Source: Phallus indusiatus (taxonomy: Eukaryota > Basidiomycota > Agaricomycetes > Phallales > Phallaceae). From it: a DNA stretch of 64,000 bases. This document shows, piece by piece, positions 57,713 to 64,000 of the stretch; the stretch's first letter is position 1; each line of letters begins with the position of its first letter. The stretch spans positions 47,682 to 111,681 of the forward strand of contig JAQFWX010000111.1 in NCBI GenBank assembly GCA_027605045.1, given 5' to 3'. The notes below the pieces were generated by a model, which was given only the letters and a program-made list of their open reading frames with translations, searched no databases and was not told the origin of the DNA. A program made the position numbers and the translations under genes.

Positions 57713-59905
57713 ATGTTGGTCCTATACGAAACTGCTCTTGGATACTGTTTGTTTAAACTCACGAATGACGCGAAGCTCAATTCGTCGGACTTGTATAAGG
57801 AGTTTGAGTCTCCAGAGCGGGCCAACAGTCTGTACGGTGCACTTCCTTTCGATGTTCTACTTGCAAGTTGACTGGAAAACGCTTATATAGACTAAAACTT
57901 CGTGCTATCCATCGATTTACTTCGACTGCGACGGCTGTGGAAGACTATACTTCAATTCAAGAAGGAAAATTGCCCAAAGGCCTCAAACAGTTCTTGTCGG
58001 ACGAGATTGTTAATAAGGGCAAAGGAAAAGAGACCTTGGCAATTGTTGAGCCTAAGCTTGGTGAACTTCAGTTGCTAATGTATACATGTGTCTGTCGCTT
58101 ACTCCTTTCAAGCAAATGCCATATCAAAAAAATTGGGCATCAATGTTGTCGCTGACAGTGCTACTCTGGAGCTTTATCGTGGAATCCGAGGGCAATTAGC
58201 GGCATTACTAGACGGACTGAACCCAGCGGATTTGGCTACTATGAGTCTTGGTTTAAGTCATTCTCTTTCGCGGTATGTCATAATATACTACACACCATCT
58301 GTTCTTAGGCTCAACTTGTCGCAAAAAGGTTCAAGTTGAAATTCTCCCCTGACAAGGTCGACACTATGGTCATTCAGGCAATTGCGTTACTTGACGATTT
58401 GGATAAGGAAATCAACATCTACTCAATGCGTGTAAAAGTACGCTCATGGCATTTGGCTTCTATTCATTCTCTAAACATTTTTGTCTAGGAATGGTACGGT
58501 TGGCATTTCCCAGAGATGGGTAAAATCATCACAGACAATCTTGCATATGCAAAGGTTGTGCGATTAATGGGTATGTATATGTGTTCTTTAGTTTTCAAAT
58601 GTTCCGCAACTCTAATGCGTCGTAAACAGGATTCCGTACAAATGCTGCTTCAACCGATTTTGCCTCCATCCTTCCCGAGGATTTGGAAGCTACATTGAAG
58701 GTTGCCGCTGAGATTAGTATGGGAACAGAAATCTCGGACGCCGACATAAACCACATCTTCTCTATGTGATCAAGTCATTTCAATCACAGATTACCGGACA
58801 CAACTTGCTGAATACCTTCGTAATCGTATGAGTGCCATCGCACCAAACTTGACTGCGCTGGTTGGTGAACTTGTCGGTGCAAGATTAATCAGCCACGCAG
58901 GAAGCTTATTAAATTTGGCCAAACATCCAGCCAGTACGGTCCAGATTCTCGGAGCTGAAAAGGCCCTTTTCCGTGCCCTCAAAACAAAACATGATACCCC
59001 AAAATATGGTTTAATTTACCATGTAAGTCGAGAAGATCGTCGATTTAGATTAGGCTCCTCAAATTGTTTTTCAAACCAAGGCTTCATTGATCGGACAAGC
59101 ACCGCCAAAATTAAAAGGAAAGGTATGTCAGATATGTTGTTGATGTCATGGCGCATTCCTGTTAAATGAGTCAATATAGATGGCTCGTATGGTCGCCACC
59201 AAAGCAGCCTTATCCATCCGTGTCGACGCCCTTACAGATGCGGAAGGCAAATCAGAACCTTCCGCTCCAACAATTGGTGTCGAAAACCGCGCAAAACTAG
59301 AGTCACGTCTTCGCGCTCTAGAATACCAAAACGATGTGGGTGGCATCCGCAACTTCGCCGATCCGTCGTCTTCGAAGAAACAAAAGAAGTTCGAGATGAA
59401 CACAGAGGAAAACGTATAATACTGCAGCTGATGCTGTAGATTTGCTACCGACGACAACGGGATACTATTGATATGAGTCCTGTTGAACGGGCTGTCAAAG
59501 TTGCGATGGATGTCAAGGAAGAGAAGAAACGTGTCAAGGAGGAGAAAAAGAAGCAAAAGGAAAAGGAGAAGGCGAAGAAGGAAGAGGATGATGAGGGGAT
59601 GGAGGTTGATTCGACGCTCAAATCCGTCAATGGTAGAGACGAGGAATCACCGGATGCGAAAGCTGAGCAAAAGCGATTGAAGAAAGAGGCGAAGAAAGCT
59701 GAGAAGAGAAGAAGGAGAAGGCTAAGGAGGACGACAAGGAAGAGGTTAAAGAGAAAGAAAAGACAAGAAGAAAGATAAAGAAGTCAAGGCGAATGGTAGT
59801 TCACCTGACAAGAGCGAGAAGAAGAAGCGGAAACGAGAGGAGGAAGAGACACACGTCGCAGAGGATCAGTCGAAAGAGAAGAAAAAGAAAAAGCATAAAG
59901 CTTGA
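57713..59905 (+). CDS. NOP58: NOP58 box C/D snoRNP core protein
   Basis: Nucleolar scaffold of box C/D snoRNPs that guide rRNA 2'-O-methylation. N-terminal domain [20 protein letters not shown], then [78 protein letters not shown]/Nop region [60 protein letters not shown] and [20 protein letters not shown], and a Lys/Glu tail ending [10 protein letters not shown]. The frame as given is broken about five times by 1-2 bases: near 58766 (between HIFSM and the QVIS block), 59415, 59450, 59708 and 59760. Since NOP58 is essential and the residues on both sides are conserved, sequence errors are likelier than a pseudogene. Seven short introns. Converges with ENP1 across 76 bases. Confidence 0.9.
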
Positions 59906-59981
59906 AAGCGTTGCTTGTATTATACTTTTGGGGTTATGTGTATACATTTATCTATCAATCATAATCAATGGATCGACTACA

Positions 59982-61704
59982 TTATATCTCCATAGCTGCA
60001 TCCTCATTCGGACGTGGTTCGCCTCGTGAAACACTGCTAACTAATTCACGTCGAATTTCAGGGCTTATCTCCGGATGTGGATGGACTCGTGCTACGTCCA
60101 ACAAAGCATCTTTTGGTCTGGAGCCAAGTCAGCCGCGAACCTTTGAAACGAAAAGATATTAGACTTTGTTTAAAGAAATCAGCAGAAATGTACCTTTGAC
60201 AAAATACAAGAAGACTTTGATGCCACAAAACAGGTAGTTTCTCGCTTTCACCGATACCCGCTTTATAGGTATTTGATATGCGTATGAAATAATTTACGAG
60301 GAGATCGAGAGTTTGGTATGGGAGTGCGTATTTTTTATCCAATAATATACGAATGAACAGAGATGATGGTCCTAACACACTGTAAGTTGGTCGTTGACGA
60401 AGAAAGGGCAATACACTAACCGGTATATTGCGGCAGACTGGCTAAACGACCTAGGGCCGCTGCAGAGTGAAGCATTGGAATTCTGGAGTTGGCGAGAACT
60501 GACGCTATAATAGCTGCTTCCTTGAGAGTACAACCACCCTGAAGTAGACTTGAGAAAAAGCGAAGTGAAAGGCGATGAATGGGTGCTTACCTGAACTAAA
60601 GGGAACAAGACACCTTTGAAGAACGCGCCGGGTTTGTAGAGAGCTTTTCTTAAAGCTTCATACAGATGTACATCCAGCTTTCTTCCATCGTGTTTGTCTG
60701 CGATATTCGTTCGTACACGTTCGAGAAGGACACCTTCCAGGAAGATTCTCGCTTGGGCAGGTTTCAAGTTGGAAATTAGTATGCGTGTTGCAGCTTTTGT
60801 TGCATGGGGTGTCCATTGAGTTGGATTTGTAAGTGCGAGGATTCGAGCCCATTGAGGTAAAGCAGGGATCATTTTGAAGGCTTTTGGAAGCGGACCAGAC
60901 TTGTACTGTGACAAGAGAAGGCCGACTCTGTTCGGAATGGTTGGACATAACCAAGTGTCTAATGTACACGACGTACTTGGTATAGACTTCTACCACTTTT
61001 GGATTCATTCCTGCTGCCGGATCAGGGGCTTCACGTTCTAGCGACATTTGTCTTGTTAGGACTAATCATCTATCTCAAACGAATTAAACCCTACCTTGCC
61101 GGATTGGGTGGGATTCTTTAGCCTCTGATTCCTCTAATTTTGAAAATATCATATCTGCCAGTGTTTTCCGTTCTCCAGCATTGGAAGGTAAAAGGGCATC
61201 TAATGTTTTCATGTCTTCCTCGTCGACGTACTAAATTAAAGTAAATAATCACGGTCGTATTTGGACAGAAAACATTGCGTACCCGTTCAGCATACTCCTC
61301 AGCATCTACGCTTCCATCCATTTCAGAATCAGAATCTTCTTCGTCTTCGTCATCGTCGAAGTTTTTGTCCAAGTTCATCCGAGGTTGGTAACTTTGGTCG
61401 TCCTCATCTTCTTCGTCATCATCTAGGCCTTCACCCAGCTCTTCCTGTTGCTCTTTAGCTAGAGCAAAAATTTGTGAGGTTTTGGAATCAAGGATAGTCT
61501 ATAATTTAATTCATTGTTAGCAAATAAGCAAATCCAGCTCAAAAATTGCATGCCTCTTGTTCCTCTTCATCTGAATCTTTTTTGTCGTTTCCCAGGCTTT
61601 GAGACCTTCCCATATTTTGAAATAACTTCGTCCTGATTCAGCTGAACGTGCAGCGGGTCATGTCGACTTTTGTCGCCCTTCTTCGGCGCGGTTGTTTTTG
61701 GCAT
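59982..61704 (-). CDS. ENP1: ENP1/bystin, pre-40S ribosome export factor
   Basis: Nucleolar-cytoplasmic 40S assembly factor. Minus-strand exons give SRHDPLHVQLNQDEVISKYG, an acidic block, DAEEYAER, LPSNAGERKTLADMIFSKLE, REAPDPAAGMNPKVVEVYTK, YKSGPLPKAFKMIPALPQWA, QWTPHATKAATRILISNLKP, VHLYEALRKALYKPGAFFKG, CTLKEAAIIASVLA, GPSSLFIRILLDKKYALPYQ, KLPVLWHQSLLVFCQR and ISPEIRRELVSSVSRGEPRP, all bystin signatures. Two one-base frame breaks at A-runs (minus strand): about 61578-61583 (A6) and 60111-60114 (A4); each joins conserved sequence on both sides. The intron near 61555 appears to use a GC donor. About 450 residues. Starts 205 bases from divergent UXS1. Confidence 0.9.
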
Positions 61705-61909
61705 TTAAGTGTTAAAAAGTCTCAACGTCCAGTGGGCGTCTGACGTTTTTGATTACAAAATCATGACAGGCCAACCGCATCGCCCCAACATCGCCCTCTG
61801 TTATGCTCCTTGTCATTGGCCAGAAACTATAAAAAAATGGAACAAGAGAAAGCGCTAAAAAGTTGATTGAGTTCCTGTCTCTTTTCCTTTCGTTCTCTGC
61901 TCATATAGC
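61705..61909. promoter_or_regulatory. Divergent promoter, ENP1 and UXS1
   Basis: The ATGs of the two genes face away across 205 bases. CTATAAAAAAAT at 61828-61839 is a TATA-like element for UXS1. Shared regulation is inferred from spacing only. Confidence 0.5.
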
Positions 61910-63510
61910 ATGTCTGACGCAGAGATTACAACGGTCGGTCATGATCGGTTCAACTTCGACTCGGTCGTACCCGTCAGTGTTTTGAGATCGTTGTACCTGC
62001 GCCCGCATTACATTACGTCGATTCCAACTAAAGTCAACAAGGGTGGTAGACTTGTCACTGGAGCCGGTAATGACGACGACGAAGACGACGACGTGGAGCA
62101 GGAACATCTCAAGCTTGCCAACGGCTTTTATGGCAACATCTCCTATCAGTCAAAATCAGTCTATCACCCCGATACCCAATCTATTTCGTATACGACGCTC
62201 TCTCGTTTTCACCCCGTTCGTCTTCTGCCCACAGAGAAGCGGAAACGCATTCTTGCACTGGCGGTGCCGGTTTCGTGGGCTCACATCTCGTAGACAGACT
62301 CATGCTTCTCGGCCATGAAGTTACCGTCTTAGACAACTTTTTCACCGGCTCCAAGACCACTGTCAGTCACTGGGTCGGTCACCCCAATTTCGAGCTTGTT
62401 CGCCATGATGTTGTAGAACCATTTATGATTGAAGTTGATCGTGAGTTTGACAGCGCTAACTCGGGATGCCAGCTGGACACTGATTCTTCCTTTTCTCTCT
62501 CCCCTTCCGCAATAGAAATCTACCACTTGGCCTGTCCCGCATCGCCACCACACTATCAATTCAATGCCGTTAAACCATCAAAACATCGTTCTTGGGCACA
62601 TTGAATATGCTGGGACTCGCTAAGCGTACTAAAGCGAGGTTCCTTATCACGAGTACCTCCGGTAATTACAATTCCTATGGCGTTAAATGCACTTCTTTAA
62701 TATAATTTCCCCTGCGAAGAGGTTTACGGCGATCCGGAAGTTCATCCGCAACCCGAAGACTAGTGCGCCCTTTTTTACCCCTTTTTCTGGCGACGGTTGT
62801 ACTCATCTTATCTTAGCTGGGGACATGTCAACCCAATTGGCCCTCGGGCTTGTTATGATGAAGGCAAGCGAGTCGCAGAGACGTTAACATATGGCTTCCA
62901 TCGTCAGGATAACGTTGATGTTAGGGTTGCCCGGATCTTTAACACGTACGTTTTATCAATCAAATTCGCGTTTAGATCAAACGTAACCAAACATTTTAAA
63001 TTAGATTTGGTCCACGCAGTAAGCACGCCAGAATGAATCATTCATTTCCCAAGTTTTACGAATTTCAAAATAGTGAACCCGGCTGATGGTCGCGTTGTAT
63101 CAAACTTCATTGTCCAAGCGCTTAAAGGTGAAGATATGACAGTGTATGGCGATGGTCAACAAACACGATCATTCCAATACATCCATGATCTTGTGGACGG
63201 TTTGATCCTCTTAATGAACTCGGATGAAACCAGGCCGGTGAATATCGGCAATCGCCATGAATTCACAATCTTAGAGTTTGCGACTATGGTCAAGGAAATT
63301 GTCGCCAGGGTACAACGGGAGGACGGAACGCCGGTTAAAGATATTAGCATTGTGCATAAACCGATGCCTACTGATGATCCACAAAAACGCAGGCCCGATA
63401 CGACTCGGGCAAAACAAGTCCTTGATTGGCAGCCCCGGTGGACAGTTGCAATGGGGGTGGAAGAAATGGTTAGATATTATAAAGCAAAAATAGCTGAAGG
63501 ATCACTTTAA
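61910..63510 (+). CDS. UXS1: UDP-glucuronate decarboxylase (UDP-xylose synthase)
   Basis: Converts UDP-glucuronate to UDP-xylose for glycans; SDR-extended fold. Conserved blocks: [20 protein letters not shown] (NAD loop), [44 protein letters not shown] (catalytic Thr/Ser and Glu), [10 protein letters not shown] (Tyr-x3-Lys), [20 protein letters not shown] and [20 protein letters not shown]. An N-terminal extension of about 115 residues precedes the fold, acidic in part. The join NTFGPRMNP needs a 14-base exon (63005-63018). Two single-base frame breaks: 62255 (KRIL to TGGAGF) and 62572-62574 (FNAVK to IKTSFLG, AAA run). Read literally the gene is interrupted; sequence errors are likely. Start 61910, stop 63508-63510. 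Confidence 0.92.
63005..63018 (+). other. 14-base coding microexon of UXS1
   Basis: ATTTGGTCCACGCA between acceptor AAATTAG and donor GTAAGC. With the GTACGT donor at about 62947 upstream and TG-AAC downstream it encodes T-F-G-P-R-M, the invariant NTxGPRM motif of the family. Confidence 0.85.
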
Positions 63511-64000
63511 TTTTCTTCTTCGTTGTTTCTTTTGTTTAATTGCTTGTGGTTTGGTTTGGTTTATCTAATATTGGACATCTTTGTTAGCGTTAATTGGTTT
63601 AGGAAAGCACGATCTTCTAATAACATCATAAGGGAATTCGCATTATTTCTCTTGGGATGCCGCCGAGACTTCAAGTTCCGTTCCAGGTGTGAATCACCTT
63701 GGACAATCACTGCGGATCGAGGAGAAATAAAGTTCTTCATGTTCCCAAAGCTTCCCTTCAGTGTGGCTGTGTCATACCGAGATCATTGTTGACAAATTTC
63801 CGTGCTGCGGCCAAGAGTATCCTGATGCTTGTGAAATTACACGACACTTGGGAACCTTTCGGGGGATAAAAGGGTACAAATATATCACCTGTCAGTAAGG
63901 TTATAATTATATGCATTATATGCACATGTAAATTTGTTTATTATCCTCGGAGCGAGTGAAAAGTTAAACCAAGTAGAGTTTTTAAGTGCATATAATCACT
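63511..64000. other. Right-end intergenic sequence
   Basis: 3' region of UXS1 and AT-rich sequence. No gene or RNA is apparent; the open frame at 63523-63792 lacks a recognisable domain. Confidence 0.4.

Noticed and set aside
57520..57825. Minus-strand 101-codon open frame with protein-like look
   Set aside because: It is antisense to NOP58 exon 1 (57713-57831), which is fixed by strong family conservation; the rest lies in the short gap after the esterase.

Overview
The window is eukaryotic, and almost certainly from a mushroom-forming basidiomycete (Agaricomycetes). Genes are dense and on both strands. Most are split by GT-AG introns of about 45-65 bases. Several families are typical of that class: a DUF6535 membrane protein, Rds1-type secreted ferritin-like proteins, a Crinkler-like kinase-like protein, and paired single-pass membrane proteins with a short RRRRRQ stop-transfer. 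I see no bacterial, organellar or viral genes, no CRISPR array, no rRNA, no convincing tRNA and no intact transposon.

Layout. 0.9-4.6 kb: two tandem secreted ferritin-like proteins. 4.9-11.3 kb: housekeeping block with EAF (minus), KRR1 (minus), NCBP3-like (plus) and MTFP1-like (minus). 11.6-14.3 kb: a kinase-like protein whose N-terminal module is duplicated together with its intron. 14.9-15.8 kb: an N/G/S/Y-rich low-complexity protein. 16.6-22.8 kb: divergent eIF2B-delta (GCD2) and RAT1. 24-29 kb: two proteins of unknown function. 29.9-33.1 kb: DUF6535 protein. 34.2-38.1 kb: a recent tandem duplication of a single-pass membrane protein gene with its upstream region. 38.9-45 kb: a giant acidic coiled-coil protein. 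46.3-48.1 kb: a two-finger C2H2 protein. 49.6-52.3 kb: a ketopantoate-reductase-family protein. 52.7-55.7 kb: two GNAT acetyltransferases. 56-57.5 kb: an HSL-type esterase. 57.7-63.5 kb: NOP58, ENP1 (bystin) and UXS1.

Functional theme. RNA and ribosome metabolism is over-represented: EAF (Pol II elongation), NCBP3 (cap binding/mRNA export), RAT1 (5'-3' exonuclease, transcription termination, rRNA processing), KRR1, NOP58 and ENP1 (small-subunit processome, box C/D snoRNP, pre-40S export) and eIF2B-delta (translation initiation). Three of these sit head to head with a neighbour across about 90-205 bases and probably share promoters.

Most notable observations. (i) Five coding exons of 7-25 bases and a RAT1 first exon whose only coding content is the ATG. 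(ii) The intron-carrying tandem duplication inside the kinase-like gene. (iii) About ten one- or two-base reading-frame breaks confined to four conserved genes between 52 and 62.6 kb, most at homopolymers. These look like consensus-sequence errors, not gene death, because comparable genes at 5-22 kb have none. All exon structures were inferred by eye from splice signals, frame and family conservation. I could run no searches, so coordinates of internal exons are approximate.
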